A DNA stretch of 64,000 nucleotides from Glycocaulis abyssi (GTDB taxonomy: Bacteria > Pseudomonadota > Alphaproteobacteria > Caulobacterales > Maricaulaceae): the NCBI RefSeq assembly GCF_041429775.1, contig NZ_CP163421.1:744001-808000 (forward strand). The letters are read 5' to 3'. Positions 37,476-47,622 of the stretch are shown here, in pieces. Every line of letters starts with the position of its first letter. Within the stretch, counting starts at the first letter, position 1. Under the pieces are notes generated by a model. The model was not told the DNA's origin, ran no database searches, and was given only the letters and a program-made list of their open reading frames with translations. The position numbers were made by a program, and so were the translations under genes.

Positions 37476-38984
37476 ATGGCCAATCTCTCGGCTACGGGAG
37501 CGGTCGGTTCGGTAGAGGCTGAACAGACCAATATGGGCTTCATCATCACTACCGCGCTGGTTGCCACGATAGGGGGCTTCCTGTTCGGTTACGATAGCGG
37601 GGTGATAAACGGTACGGTAGACGGGCTGAGGGGCGCGTTCGGCTCCGAGGATATCGGCACCGGCTTCAATGTCGCCTCCATGTTGCTGGGCTGCGCGGTT
37701 GGTGCGGCCTTTGCGGGCCGGGCGGCCGACATTTTCGGCCGGCGCACCATGATGATCGTGGCGGCGGTCTTCTTCGTAATCAGCGCGTGGGGCTCGGGCG
37801 TTGCCAACAGTTCCGGCGAGTTTGTCTTCTTCCGCATTCTCGGCGGTCTTGCGGTGGGTGCGGCCAGCGTCATGGCGCCGGCCTACATTTCGGAAATCGC
37901 GCCGGCGCGGATGCGCGGGCGGCTGACCACGATCCAGCAGATCGCGATCATTTCCGGCCTCTTCTTCTCCTTCCTCGCCAACTATCTGCTGGCCAACATG
38001 GCCGGCGGCTCGACGGCGGAGTTCTGGCTTGGCTTCCAGACCTGGCGCTGGATGTTCTGGGTGGAGCTGATTCCGGCCATCGTGTTCTTCATCGCCCTGT
38101 TCCGTATCCCTGAAAGCCCGCGCTTCCTGGTCATCAAAGGCAAGACCGATCAGGCCAACGCGGTGCTGACCCGCCTGTTCGGCGCCGAGGCGGCCAAGCT
38201 GAAGGTGGAGGAGATCAAGTCCTCGCTCGCCTCTGACCACAAGCCCAAGCTCGCCGACCTGTTTGACCGCGAGAAGGGCGGCGTGCGCCTGATCGTCTGG
38301 GCCGGCATCGGCCTGGCTGTCTTCCAGCAACTCGTGGGCATCAATATCGTCTTCTATTACGGCGCGGTGCTCTGGCAGTCGGTGGGCCTGAGCGAAGGCG
38401 ATGCGCTGATGATCAATGTGGTCTCAGGCGCGCTGTCGATCGCGGCGGTGATTGCGGGCCTTCTGGTCATCGACCGGATCGGCCGCAAGCCCATGCTGCT
38501 TTTCGGATCGCTGGGCATGGCGGTGACGCTGGGCCTTGTCGCCTATGCCTTCTCCACGGGCAATTTCCTGGCCGCAGGCACGGTGCTGGAGGCCGGTACG
38601 GTGCTGGCCAGCGGCACGGCCTATCCTGAAGGCGCGGTGCTGACCAATAGCATGCTCGACCTGCGCCCCGAAATGGGCCTGCTCGCGCTTGTGTCGGCGA
38701 ATATCTATGTGATGTTCTTCAACTTCTCCTGGGGTCCCGTCATGTGGGTGATGCTCGGCGAGATGTTCCCCAACCAGATCCGTGGCTCGGGGCTGGCCGT
38801 TTCCGGCTTTGCCCAGTGGATCGCCAATTTCGGGATCACGATGAGCTTCCCGATCATGGCGGCCGGGCTCGGCCTGATGACCACCTACAGCTTCTACGCC
38901 GTGTGCGCGCTGATCTCCTTCTTCTTCGTGCTGGCGATCGTGCGTGAGACACGCGGCAAGGAGCTGGAACAGATGACCGGATAG
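37476..38984 (+). CDS. xylE: MFS sugar porter, probable D-xylose:proton symporter
   Basis: A 502-residue sugar porter with twelve predicted membrane helices. Family signatures are FGYDSGVINGT in helix 1, GRRTMM after helix 2, PESPRFL before the central loop, FQQLVGINIVFYYG in helix 7, DRIGRKPML, and the conserved ETRGKELE at the end. It carries a GGGGAGG ribosome site. Between helices 9 and 10 is an unusual Gly/Thr-rich repeat (AGTVLEAGTVLASGTAYPEGAVL). Xylose is the likely substrate from its place between xylB and xylA; other pentoses are possible. Confidence 0.85.
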   Translation: MANLSATGAVGSVEAEQTNMGFIITTALVATIGGFLFGYDSGVINGTVDGLRGAFGSEDIGTGFNVASMLLGCAVGAAFAGRAADIFGRRTMMIVAAVFFVISAWGSGVANSSGEFVFFRILGGLAVGAASVMAPAYISEIAPARMRGRLTTIQQIAIISGLFFSFLANYLLANMAGGSTAEFWLGFQTWRWMFWVELIPAIVFFIALFRIPESPRFLVIKGKTDQANAVLTRLFGAEAAKLKVEEIKSSLASDHKPKLADLFDREKGGVRLIVWAGIGLAVFQQLVGINIVFYYGAVLWQSVGLSEGDALMINVVSGALSIAAVIAGLLVIDRIGRKPMLLFGSLGMAVTLGLVAYAFSTGNFLAAGTVLEAGTVLASGTAYPEGAVLTNSMLDLRPEMGLLALVSANIYVMFFNFSWGPVMWVMLGEMFPNQIRGSGLAVSGFAQWIANFGITMSFPIMAAGLGLMTTYSFYAVCALISFFFVLAIVRETRGKELEQMTG

Positions 38985-39004
38985 CCAGAAAGGGACCAAA
39001 TATC

Positions 39005-40447
39005 ATGGCCACCACACTCGAACTGTCGCACTGGATCGGGGGCAAGAAGCAGGGGGGAGACCGTCCGGCCGAAAGCCTCAACCCGTCCGATACCCGCGAT
39101 GTGGTGGCCAGGGTGCCTGATGGCTCGCCGGACGATGTGAACGCCGCCGTGGCGGCCGCCCGCGCTGCCTTCCCGGCCTGGTCAGCGGCTTCGCCGGAAG
39201 TGCGCTCTGACGTGCTCGACAAGGCGGGCACGCTGCTGATGCAACGTGCGCAGGAGGTCGGCGCACTGCTATCCCGCGAGGAAGGCAAGACGCTTCCCGA
39301 AGGCATTGGCGAGACGATGCGCGCGGCGCGCATACTGAAATACTTCGCCGGGGAGGCATTGCGCCTGCACGGGCAGAACCTCGCGTCCACCCGTCCGGGG
39401 GTGGAGGTGCAGACCTATCGTCAGGCGGTGGGTGTCTATGGCCTCATCACGCCGTGGAACTTCCCGATTGCCATCCCTGCCTGGAAGGCCGCGCCTGCGC
39501 TGGCCTTCGGCAATACGGTGGTGCTCAAACCCGCCGGCCATACACCGGCTACGGCAGAGGCGCTGGTGGCGATCCTGCACGAGGCGGGCCTGCCTGAGGG
39601 CGTACTGAACATGGTGATTGGCCGGGGCGGGGTGGGTCAGGCCATTGTCGACCACCCGGATGTCAACGCCATCTCGTTTACAGGCTCGCAGAAAGTGGGC
39701 GCCGGCGTGGCGGCCGGGGCTGTCGCCCGTCAGGCGCGTGTGCAGCTGGAAATGGGTGGCAAGAACCCGCTCATCGTCCTCAATGATGCTGATATCGAGC
39801 GGGCGGTGACCATCGCGCTCGACGGTGCCTTCTTCTCGACCGGCCAGCGCTGCACGGCCTCCTCCCGCCTGATCGTGGAAGACGGCATCCATGACAAATT
39901 CGTTGCCGCCCTTGCCGAACGTGTGAAGGCGCTTCGCGTTGGTGATGCGCTCGACAAGGAGACGCAAATTGGCCCTGCAGTCAGCGAGGACCAGCGCGAG
40001 ACGAGCTATCGCTATATCGAGGTCGCCACGCAGGAGGGCGGCAGGATTGTCGCTGGCGGTGACCGCCCGCAGATGGAAAAGCCCGGCTGGTATGTCCAGC
40101 CGACCCTGATAACGGACACTGAAGCCGCCATGCGGATCAATAATGAGGAGGTGTTTGGCCCCGTCGCCTCTGTGATCCGCGCGAAGGATTACGAGGAAGC
40201 GCTTCACATCGCCAATGGGGTGGAATTCGGCCTGTCGGCGGGCATCGCGACCACGTCGCTGAAATATGCGCGTGACTTCCAGCGCCGCGCGAGGGCAGGG
40301 ATGGTGATGGTCAATCTGCCGACGGCGGGCGTGGACTATCACGTGCCGTTTGGCGGGACCAAATCCTCCTCCTACGGCCCGCGCGAGCAGGGCTTTGCGG
40401 CGGCCGAGTTCTTCACCCAGGTGAAGACCGCCTATAGCTGGTCGTAG
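39005..40447 (+). CDS. xylA: 2-oxoglutarate semialdehyde dehydrogenase
   Basis: The last step of the Weimberg pathway, oxidising 2-oxoglutarate semialdehyde to 2-oxoglutarate with NAD(P). The 480 residues are a standard aldehyde dehydrogenase: Asn152 in TPWNFPIAIP, Lys175 in LKPAGHTPATA, FTGSQKVG, Glu249 in QLEMGGKNP and nucleophile Cys283 in STGQRCTASSR. The substrate follows from its place in the xylX-xylB-porter operon. The symbol follows Caulobacter usage and is not xylose isomerase. Confidence 0.88.
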   Translation: MATTLELSHWIGGKKQGGDRPAESLNPSDTRDVVARVPDGSPDDVNAAVAAARAAFPAWSAASPEVRSDVLDKAGTLLMQRAQEVGALLSREEGKTLPEGIGETMRAARILKYFAGEALRLHGQNLASTRPGVEVQTYRQAVGVYGLITPWNFPIAIPAWKAAPALAFGNTVVLKPAGHTPATAEALVAILHEAGLPEGVLNMVIGRGGVGQAIVDHPDVNAISFTGSQKVGAGVAAGAVARQARVQLEMGGKNPLIVLNDADIERAVTIALDGAFFSTGQRCTASSRLIVEDGIHDKFVAALAERVKALRVGDALDKETQIGPAVSEDQRETSYRYIEVATQEGGRIVAGGDRPQMEKPGWYVQPTLITDTEAAMRINNEEVFGPVASVIRAKDYEEALHIANGVEFGLSAGIATTSLKYARDFQRRARAGMVMVNLPTAGVDYHVPFGGTKSSSYGPREQGFAAAEFFTQVKTAYSWS

Positions 40448-40453
40448 TCTGCG

Positions 40454-41311
40454 ATGAGCGCGCCGGAACTCCTGTGGGATGCCAGATGCGAGCTGGGCGA
40501 AGGCCCGGTGTGGGACGCGGCGCGGCGTTGCGTCTGGTTTGTCGATATCAAGGGGCGCCGCCTGCACCGCTATGGCGTTGAGGACGGTAGCAAGGCCAGC
40601 TGGGCGACGCCGGACCAGACCGGGTTTGCCCTGCCGGCCGATGATGGCTCCCTGGTGTGCGGTGTGCGTGGCGGGCTTCACCGGTTTGATCCCGGCACGG
40701 GGGATTTCTCTGCCCTGATCGAAGTGGAGCGCGACCGCCCGCAAAACCGCATCAATGACGGGTTTGTGGCACCTGACGGCTCGCTCTGGTTCGGCACGAT
40801 GGATGATAGCGAGGCGGAAAAGTCCGGCGCGCTCTATCGCTGGGCTAACGGTGTGCTGACGCTGATGGATGACGGCTACGGCGTCACCAACGGTCCCGCG
40901 CTGAGCCCCGATGGCGCCACGCTCTACCATCACGACACGCTGGACAAGACCATCTACGCCTTCGGCCATGCCGGTGGCCGCATCTCGGGAAAGCGCGTGT
41001 TTGCGCGCACCGAGGAGGGCTATTGCGACGGGCCGAGCGTGGACAGCGCCGGCACACTCCATGTCGGCCTGTTCGGCGGGTGGGGCGTGGCGAAGTTTGC
41101 TTCAGACGGGCGCTATCTCGGCAAAATCGCGTTTCCGGTCTCCGCCGTCACCAAGGCGGCTTTTGGCGGGGATGACCTCAAAACCCTCTACTGCACGACC
41201 GCCTGGCTGCACCAGAGCGCAGAGGCCCGCGCCGCGCAGCCGCTGGCGGGCGGGCTCTACAGCGTGCGCGTTGACACGCCCGGCCTGCCACAGAACCTGA
41301 TCCGGCTGTGA
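40454..41311 (+). CDS. xylC: Xylono-lactonase (SMP-30/gluconolactonase family)
   Basis: It hydrolyses xylonolactone to xylonate. A 285-residue six-bladed propeller with the SMP-30 pattern LLWDARCELGEGPVWDAA (metal-ligand Glu), NRINDGFVAPDGSLWFGTMDD, YGVTNGPALSPDGATLYHHDT (metal Asn) and CDGPSVDSAGTLHVGLFGG (metal Asp). It follows xylA by 6 bp and overlaps the epimerase gene by 4 bp (GTGA). The substrate is inferred from context; related lactonases act on glucono- or arabinolactone. Confidence 0.88.
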   Translation: MSAPELLWDARCELGEGPVWDAARRCVWFVDIKGRRLHRYGVEDGSKASWATPDQTGFALPADDGSLVCGVRGGLHRFDPGTGDFSALIEVERDRPQNRINDGFVAPDGSLWFGTMDDSEAEKSGALYRWANGVLTLMDDGYGVTNGPALSPDGATLYHHDTLDKTIYAFGHAGGRISGKRVFARTEEGYCDGPSVDSAGTLHVGLFGGWGVAKFASDGRYLGKIAFPVSAVTKAAFGGDDLKTLYCTTAWLHQSAEARAAQPLAGGLYSVRVDTPGLPQNLIRL

Positions 41312-42183
41312 CGCTGGAGCTTGCCGCTGGTGGCTGGCGGGCCACGCTCCTGCCGGGTCTTGGCGGTGCCATCGGCTCGCTCAGCTTTAGAGGGTGCGAC
41401 GTATTGCGGCCCACGCCATCCGGGACGGCGGATGTTCTGGCAACTTCCTGCTTTCCGCTCTTTCCCTATGCCAACCGTGTGGCCAATGGGCGCTTCATCT
41501 GGGCGGGAGACGCCGTGCAGTTGCCAGTTCTGCCAGGCTTTGCGCCGCACGCCATACACGGGGTGGGCTGGCAGCGCGCCTGGCAGGTCAATGGCGTGAA
41601 CGATAGTGCTGCCCAGCTACGCCTTGATGCCGGCGGTGATGGCGGCTGGCCCTGGCGGTTCGTGGCTGAACAGGACATCACCCTGACGGATGCCGGGCTG
41701 CGCATCGATCTTCGCCTGACGAACTGCGATGACAATCGCGTGCCTGCGGGGCTGGGTCTGCATCCGTATTTCCCGCTGGGTGCGGGCGGGCGGCTGAGCC
41801 TGACAGCGAAAAAGGTGTGGCTGAGCGACGAGACGCTCATCCCCTCGACGCTCGCCGATGCGTCCGCCATCTACGATTTTGCGCAAGGTGAACGCCTGCC
41901 CGCCCGCACACTCATCGATCATTGCTATGAGGGCTGGGACGGGGTGGCGGAGCTGACGATAGCGGAGCGCAGTGTGACGGTGAAAGCTGATACCGGACGG
42001 GTCCATATCTACGCGCCGCAGGCAGGCGGGTTCTGCTGTGTGGAGCCGGTTACGCACCGCCCCGACGCTCTGAATGCCCGGCCGGATGAACCGGGCATGC
42101 CCGTTATCGAACCCGGCGCGCAAACGTCGCTGCGGATGGAAATCTCGGCCGTCAACACAACAGCCTCCCAACCCGCTCAGTGA
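41308..42183 (+). CDS. galM: Aldose 1-epimerase
   Basis: It interconverts sugar anomers so that the dehydrogenase receives its preferred form. 291 residues from a GTG start coupled to xylC. The mutarotase fold shows [29 protein letters not shown] (His), [10 protein letters not shown] (His) and [15 protein letters not shown] (catalytic Glu). It is the last gene of the operon and overlaps the convergent xylonate dehydratase by 7 bp at their 3' ends. Confidence 0.88.
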   Translation: MTLELAAGGWRATLLPGLGGAIGSLSFRGCDVLRPTPSGTADVLATSCFPLFPYANRVANGRFIWAGDAVQLPVLPGFAPHAIHGVGWQRAWQVNGVNDSAAQLRLDAGGDGGWPWRFVAEQDITLTDAGLRIDLRLTNCDDNRVPAGLGLHPYFPLGAGGRLSLTAKKVWLSDETLIPSTLADASAIYDFAQGERLPARTLIDHCYEGWDGVAELTIAERSVTVKADTGRVHIYAPQAGGFCCVEPVTHRPDALNARPDEPGMPVIEPGAQTSLRMEISAVNTTASQPAQ

Positions 42184-43961
42184 TTGTCGCGCGGGTTGCC
42201 GAGCGTATCGATGATCCGGTGATATTTGACCGCAGGCTCGAGCGTGGCGCCGGTATCAAGCTGGCCTGTCATGGAGCGCTGGATCTCCTGCCACGGCGTT
42301 TGTGAGGCCGGATAGGCATATCCGCCGGCCTCTTCCAGCATTTTGCGGCGTTTCGCGATGTCGTCCTCGGAAACCAGCCAGTCCACACGGGCAGTGTTGA
42401 GATCAACACGCAGCCGGTCACCGTTTTCCAGCAGGGCGATATTGCCCATGGCGGCCGCCTCCGGACTCGCGTGCAGGATGGAAGCCGAGCCGGATGTGCC
42501 AGATTGCCGCCCGTCACCCATGCAGGGCAGGGCGGTGACACCCTGTTTGATGAGGTAGGCGGGCGGGCGCATATTCACCACCTCGGCCGCTCCGGGATGA
42601 CCGATCGGTCCTGATCCGCGCATGACCAGAATGGAGTTTTCCGTGATGTTTTCGGCCGGGTCGTCGATGCGGTGATGGTAGTCCTCCGGCCCGTCGAAAA
42701 CGGTCACCACCCCCTCGAATACGTTGGGAGCCTGCGGATCGGACAGATAGCGTTGCCGGAATTCCGGCGAGATAACGCTGGTCTTCATCACCGCGCTGTC
42801 AAACAGATTGCCGGTCAGTACGAGAAAGCCGGCTTTCTCCATCAGCGGCGCGTCAAAGGTCCGGATGACGTCCGGCAGGATGATACGGGCGTCCTTGCAG
42901 TTCTCACCGATCATCTGTCCGTTGACCGTGAGGGCCTGCTCGCGGATCAGGCCCTGGTCCATAAGCTGGCGAACCACGGCCGGAACACCGCCTGCCTGAT
43001 GGAAGTCCTCGCCCAGATAGGTGCCAGCGGGCTGCAGATTGACCAGAAGCGGAATATCATGGCCGTGTTTTTGCCAGTCGGACAGCTCCAGTTCGACCCC
43101 TGAATGACGCGCCAGTGCCATCAAGTGGACCACCGCATTGGTCGACCCACCAATGGCAGAATTGACCGCAATGGCGTTCAGGAAGGCGTCGCGGGTGAGG
43201 ATGCCCGACGGCTTGAGGTCCTCATGGACCATCTCCACGATGCGCTTGCCCGTCACATAGGCCATTTGCGGGCGTTCCCGGTACGGCGCGGGAATGGCCG
43301 CGCTGCCGGGCAAACTCATGCCCAGCGCCTCGGTCAGCGAGTTCATGGTGGTGGCCGTGCCCATCGTGTTGCAATAGCCGACTGAAGGCGCGCTGGTGGC
43401 GACGAGCTCGATAAAGCCTTCATAGTCCAGCTCGCCCGCCGCCATCATCTGGCGCGCCTGCCAGATGATGGAGCCGGAGCCGACGCGCTTGCCTTCATGC
43501 CAGCCATTGAGCATGGGCCCGACAGAGAGCGCGATTGCCGGGATGTCCACGGTCGCCGCCGCCATCAGGCAGGCCGGTGTGGTCTTGTCACAGCCAATGG
43601 TCAGCACCACCCCGTCCAGCGGGTAGCCGTAAAGCAGCTCAACAAGACCCATATAGGCCAGATTGCGGTCCAGCCCGGCGGTAGGCCGCTTGCCGGTCTC
43701 CTGGATGGGGTGAACGGGAAACTCCAGCGCAATACCGCCAGCCTCACGTATGCCTTCGCGCACGCGCTGGGCGAGGGTTATGTGATGGCGGTTACACGGC
43801 GCGAGATCAGAGCCGGTCTGGGCGATGCCGATAATGGGTTTGCCCGATCGCAGCTCCTCCAATGTCAGGCCGTAATTGAGATAACGCTCGAGATAGAGCG
43901 CAGTCATGTCCGGGTTTTCAGGGTTGTCAAACCATTGCCGGGAGCGCAGCCGCTTGGACAT
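42177..43961 (-). CDS. xylD: D-xylonate dehydratase (IlvD/Edd family)
   Basis: It dehydrates xylonate to 2-keto-3-deoxyxylonate. 594 residues, the length of pentonate dehydratases with a [2Fe-2S] cluster. Visible parts are [16 protein letters not shown] (cluster Cys), [15 protein letters not shown] (cluster Cys and Mg site), [13 protein letters not shown] (cluster Cys), [13 protein letters not shown] and [20 protein letters not shown] with the active-site Ser. It completes the Weimberg set, although transcribed from the opposite strand. A GntR-type palindrome lies about 100 bp upstream. Confidence 0.9.
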   Translation of the reverse strand: MSKRLRSRQWFDNPENPDMTALYLERYLNYGLTLEELRSGKPIIGIAQTGSDLAPCNRHHITLAQRVREGIREAGGIALEFPVHPIQETGKRPTAGLDRNLAYMGLVELLYGYPLDGVVLTIGCDKTTPACLMAAATVDIPAIALSVGPMLNGWHEGKRVGSGSIIWQARQMMAAGELDYEGFIELVATSAPSVGYCNTMGTATTMNSLTEALGMSLPGSAAIPAPYRERPQMAYVTGKRIVEMVHEDLKPSGILTRDAFLNAIAVNSAIGGSTNAVVHLMALARHSGVELELSDWQKHGHDIPLLVNLQPAGTYLGEDFHQAGGVPAVVRQLMDQGLIREQALTVNGQMIGENCKDARIILPDVIRTFDAPLMEKAGFLVLTGNLFDSAVMKTSVISPEFRQRYLSDPQAPNVFEGVVTVFDGPEDYHHRIDDPAENITENSILVMRGSGPIGHPGAAEVVNMRPPAYLIKQGVTALPCMGDGRQSGTSGSASILHASPEAAAMGNIALLENGDRLRVDLNTARVDWLVSEDDIAKRRKMLEEAGGYAYPASQTPWQEIQRSMTGQLDTGATLEPAVKYHRIIDTLGNPRDNH

Positions 43962-44062
43962 AACTGATCTGCCTTGTTCAACAGCCTGTATACAAGCCAG
44001 TTGGGGATATCTCTGCGTACCCGATCCGGCCGTGCCAGATCATGGTTTTGGAGATGCTCGAT

Positions 44063-44073
44063 AAGTCAGACAA
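44063..44073. promoter_or_regulatory. GntR-type operator candidate upstream of xylD
   Basis: AAGTCAGACAA matches the palindrome TTGTCNGACAA at nine of its ten specified positions allowing the first-base variants seen elsewhere. It lies in the 196-bp gap between xylD and the gntR 3' end. A further, unrelated dyad CCTGTATACAAG occurs at 43985-43996, close to the xylD start, and may be a second site. Confidence 0.5.
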
Positions 44074-44157
44074 TTATAGCCAATTCTGCATCTTCGCAAG
44101 TGCGTGCAGTCACGCATGGTGCAGCGCGGCAGCTCGGAAAAAGCGCGGAAGGCAGGG

Positions 44158-44940
44158 TCAGCTTGCGGCGCTGCGCCGTTTCCGGCCGGCTGGCGTGGGC
44201 CGTTTGAGTGCGCGTGATGTGTCCTGGAGTGCGGCCCGCACGAGGATTTCCATCGCGGCTCTCGCATCGTCCGGCCCGCCCGCAGCGATGGCGTCGAACA
44301 CTTTCCAGTGCTCGGGCATGGGGTCGCGGGGAAGCTCGTCCTTGCGGGCCTTGTAGACAGTGGTCCAGTGGACGCCCGCGCCAATTGTGCTGGCAAGGCA
44401 GACCAAGGGCGGGTTGCCGGTCGCTTCAAGAATGATGGCATGAAACTCGCGGTCGGCGTCGCGCCCCTCCGCCGTCATCACGGTGTGCTGCTCCATGCGC
44501 ATCAGCGCTTCGCGCATCCGGGTAAGCTGGCGGGTATCACGGCGGGCTGCAGCCAGAGCGGCGGCGGCGGGCTCCACTATCAGGCGCAACTCGAAAAGGC
44601 CGTTTACCAGCTCTGGTGAAGGCTCTGCTTCGAAGAACCAGGCTAGCACGTCCGGATCGAGCAGATTCCACCTGGCCTGTTCGGTAACACGCGTGCCGGT
44701 TTTCGGGCGGCTTTCGACCAGCCCCTTCGCGGCGAGAGTGCGCACCGCTTCGCGGTAGGCGCTGCGGGAGACTTTCAGTCTTTCGCTGAACTCGATCTCG
44801 GTCGGTAATATTTCGCCAGACCGATACTTTCCCGACACGATGGCCACGCCAAGATCGTGTGCAATCGTACCGTGAATACGGGCTGCAGGTTGCCCCGGGC
44901 GGACCAGGGCGCTCATGTCAGCACGGTGCCGGGCATCCAT
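44158..44940 (-). CDS. GntR-family (FCD) sugar-acid regulator
   Basis: The ATG at 44940 follows GGAG and gives 260 residues. The N-terminal winged helix-turn-helix reads GEILPTEIEFSERLKVSRSAYREAVRTLAAKGLVESRPKTG. It is followed by WNLLDPDVLAWF and a C-terminal FCD ligand domain with the metal-binding pattern (ELRLIVEPAAAALAA, DREFHAIILEATGN). This type includes the galactonate regulator DgoR and hexuronate regulators, so a keto-deoxy or aldonic acid is a likely effector. Neighbours are xylD on one side and the divergent GH3 gene on the other. The TTGTCNGACAA boxes in the island fit an FCD-GntR operator. Confidence 0.85.
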   Translation of the reverse strand: MDARHRADMSALVRPGQPAARIHGTIAHDLGVAIVSGKYRSGEILPTEIEFSERLKVSRSAYREAVRTLAAKGLVESRPKTGTRVTEQARWNLLDPDVLAWFFEAEPSPELVNGLFELRLIVEPAAAALAAARRDTRQLTRMREALMRMEQHTVMTAEGRDADREFHAIILEATGNPPLVCLASTIGAGVHWTTVYKARKDELPRDPMPEHWKVFDAIAAGGPDDARAAMEILVRAALQDTSRALKRPTPAGRKRRSAAS

Positions 44941-45052
44941 TTGCGACTTCTCCGGATTGATGCCGCCGGACCCGACAGGGTCGGCAATCAGACATATCAA
45001 CCTGCAAATGCCGTGATAGTGCGAAGCGGTGCTGCTGTCCACCTGAAGCAAC

Positions 45053-45063
45053 TAGTCGGACAA
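45053..45063. promoter_or_regulatory. GntR-type operator candidate between gntR and GH3
   Basis: TAGTCGGACAA lies between the divergent gntR and GH3 genes, just upstream of the GH3 -35 box (TTGACC, 45069-45074). It fits autoregulation of gntR and activation or repression of the xylanolytic operon. Confidence 0.5.
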
Positions 45064-45068
45064 ATTCA

Positions 45069-45113
45069 TTGACCTGAAGCGCATCTCCAAACTACGGTAT
45101 GGTAACGCTAACA
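45069..45113 (+). promoter_or_regulatory. GH3 promoter with LacI/XylR operator
   Basis: TTGACC (45069-45074) and TACGGT (45093-45098) are spaced by 18 bp. The operator TGGTAACGCTAACA (45100-45113) follows at once, one base different from the xylX box. It ends on an ATG that is therefore unlikely to be the gene start. Confidence 0.7.
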
Positions 45114-45154
45114 TGGCCGGCCGCTACACGAGCCGGAACGCCGGGGAGGAAAGC

Positions 45155-47584
45155 ATGATGATAATGGGGCAAATACGCAGACCTTTGCACGCTGTGGCCG
45201 GGGTTGTCGCAGGCGGCGCGGTGCTGTTGATGCTGGCCGGATGGACGGCTGCCTATTCGCGCGGCGGTGCCGCGCAGGACGAAACCCCTCTGTATCGCGA
45301 CGCCTCCCAGCCGGTCGACGCGCGGGTCGAAGACCTGCTCTCACGCATGACGCTGGAGGAGAAGGTCGCCCAGATGATCGGCATCTGGCTGTCCAAGGGT
45401 GATTTGGAGACGCCCGAGGGCGAATTCTCCCCGGAGAACGCGTCGCAGAACTACCCCCACGGCATTGGCCAGATTTCGCGTCCCTCCGATTTCCGGGGCG
45501 CGGACCCTGAAAACGTCGCGGCGGGTGTCTCCGAAGGCGCGGTCAACCGTACCGAGCGCCAGACCGCCGAATACATCAATGCCGCCCAGCGCTGGGCGAT
45601 TGAGGAAACGCGCCTTGGCATTCCGATCATGTTCCACGAGGAGGCGCTGCACGGTTATGTGGCGCGCGGTTCGACCAGCTTCCCGCAATCGATTGCGCTG
45701 GCCAGCACCTGGGACCGCGATCTCGTTGAGCGCGTCTTCAATGTCGCCTCGCGTGAGGTGCGCGCCCGCGGGGCACGTCTGGTCCTGTCGCCTGTGGTCG
45801 ATGTGGCGCGCGATCCGCGCTGGGGCCGGATCGAGGAGACCTATGGCGAAGACCCCTATCTGGTCACCGAGATCGGCCTTGCCGCCATTCGCGGCTTCCA
45901 GGGCGAGACCCTGCCGCTGGAGCCGGAGCGTGTGTTTGTGACGCTCAAGCACATGACCGGCCATGGCGAGCCGGAATCGGGCATCAATATCGGCCCGGCC
46001 AATATCTCCGAGCGCACCCTGCGCGAAGTGTTCTTCCCGCCCTTCGAGGCGGCGATCACGCAGCTTCCCGTCATGTCGGTCATGGCCTCCTATAACGAGA
46101 TTGACGGTCTGCCGAGCCATGCCAATCGCTGGTTGCTCAACGACGTGCTGCGCGAGGAATGGGGCTTTGATGGTGTGGTGGTCAGCGATTACTTCGCGGT
46201 TCGCGAGATCATCACCCGCCACCAGATGCTCGACGATATCGATGACGCCGTCGTGCGCGCAATTGATGCGACGGTAGATATCGAACTGCCTGATCCCGAT
46301 GGCTTCCCCCACCTGGTCCGCCTGGTTCAGGAGGGACGCGTCTCGGAGGAGGCGATTGACGCTGCGGTGCGGCGCCTCCTGGCGATGAAATTCCTCGCCG
46401 GTCTCTTCGATGATCCTTACGTCGACGAGGATGCTGCCGAAGGTCTGACGGCGACACCTGATGCCATTGCGCTGGCGCGTGAAGCGGCTCAGCGGGCCAT
46501 GGTGCTGCTGTCGAACAATGGCACCCTGCCGCTGGACCCCGCCCGCACCGGCACGCTTGCCGTGCTGGGCACCCATGCGGTGGACACACCGCTGGGCGGG
46601 TATAGCGATATCCCCCGCCATGTGGTCAGCGTGCTGGAAGGCATGCAGAACGCCGCCGAGGAGCACGGCAATTTCAACGTCATCTATTCTGAAGGCGTGC
46701 GCCTGACCGAAAGCCGCGAATGGGCCGCCGACGAGGTCGATCCCGTGCCTGCCGAGGTCAATGAACGCCTGATCGCGGAGGCCGTGGAGGCTGCGCGCGG
46801 GGCAGACGTGATCCTGATGGTGCTGGGCGAGAACGAGCAGCTCAGCCGCGAGGCATGGGCCTACGATCATCTGGGCGACCGTCCGACGCTGGAGCTGTTT
46901 GGCCAGCAGATGGATCTGGCGCGGGAGATTTTCGCGCTCGGCAAGCCGACCGTCGTCCTGCTGCTCAATGGCCGTCCGCTGGCGATCCAGGAATTGCTGG
47001 AAGAAGCCGATGCGGTGATCGAGGGCTGGTATCTGGGTCAGGAGACCGGCAATGCGGTCGCCGATGTGGTGTTCGGCGCGGTCAATCCGGGCGGCCGCCT
47101 GCCGGTGAGCTTTGCCCGTTCTGCCGGCCATTTGCCGGTTTTCTATAACCACAAGCCGACCGCCCGGCGTGGCTATCTGCTCGACGAAGTAAGCCCGCTC
47201 CTGCCGTTCGGCTTTGGCCTGTCCTATACGTCGTTCGAGATGTCCGCGCCGCGCTTCCAGCGCTCCACCATTCGCGTAGGCGAGACGGCGATTGTGGAGG
47301 TTGATGTGCGCAACACCGGCGACAGGGAAGGCGATGAGGTCGTCCAGCTCTATGTGCGCGACGATGTGGCATCCATCACGCGGCCGGTGCTGGAGTTGAA
47401 GGGCTTTGAACGTATCACCCTGCGTCCGGGCGAGCGGCGCACAGTACGCTTCGAGCTTGGGCCGGACGCGCTGTCGCTGTGGAATCTGCAGATGGAGCGG
47501 GTTGTCGAGCCGGGCACCTTCACCATCTCGGCGGGTCCGAACTCGGCAGAGCTGCAGTCGGCGACCCTGACTGTAGCGGAATGA
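45155..47584 (+). CDS. GH3 beta-xylosidase/beta-glucosidase, exported
   Basis: A family 3 glycoside hydrolase removing terminal xylose or glucose from oligosaccharides. The start at 45155 follows GGGGAGGAAAGC, giving 809 residues; an in-frame ATG at 45113 lies in the operator. A signal or anchor helix (about 10-35) precedes DARVEDLLSRMTLEEKVAQMIG, the (beta/alpha)8 domain with KHMTGHGEPESG, and the nucleophile Asp345 in GFDGVVVSDYF. An alpha/beta sandwich domain and a fibronectin III-like end (EVDVRNTGDREGDEVVQLYV) follow. In a xylan locus beta-xylosidase is most likely. GH115 follows 38 bp downstream. Confidence 0.88.
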   Translation: MMIMGQIRRPLHAVAGVVAGGAVLLMLAGWTAAYSRGGAAQDETPLYRDASQPVDARVEDLLSRMTLEEKVAQMIGIWLSKGDLETPEGEFSPENASQNYPHGIGQISRPSDFRGADPENVAAGVSEGAVNRTERQTAEYINAAQRWAIEETRLGIPIMFHEEALHGYVARGSTSFPQSIALASTWDRDLVERVFNVASREVRARGARLVLSPVVDVARDPRWGRIEETYGEDPYLVTEIGLAAIRGFQGETLPLEPERVFVTLKHMTGHGEPESGINIGPANISERTLREVFFPPFEAAITQLPVMSVMASYNEIDGLPSHANRWLLNDVLREEWGFDGVVVSDYFAVREIITRHQMLDDIDDAVVRAIDATVDIELPDPDGFPHLVRLVQEGRVSEEAIDAAVRRLLAMKFLAGLFDDPYVDEDAAEGLTATPDAIALAREAAQRAMVLLSNNGTLPLDPARTGTLAVLGTHAVDTPLGGYSDIPRHVVSVLEGMQNAAEEHGNFNVIYSEGVRLTESREWAADEVDPVPAEVNERLIAEAVEAARGADVILMVLGENEQLSREAWAYDHLGDRPTLELFGQQMDLAREIFALGKPTVVLLLNGRPLAIQELLEEADAVIEGWYLGQETGNAVADVVFGAVNPGGRLPVSFARSAGHLPVFYNHKPTARRGYLLDEVSPLLPFGFGLSYTSFEMSAPRFQRSTIRVGETAIVEVDVRNTGDREGDEVVQLYVRDDVASITRPVLELKGFERITLRPGERRTVRFELGPDALSLWNLQMERVVEPGTFTISAGPNSAELQSATLTVAE

Positions 47585-47622
47585 CGGCCATCTGACCCAA
47601 CAGGAAAAGGAAGGCCAGCCCG

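Noticed and set aside
43985-43996. Dyad CCTGTATACAAG near the xylD start as a main regulator site
   Set aside because: It occurs once in the regions I checked, so it was noted only as a possible extra site.
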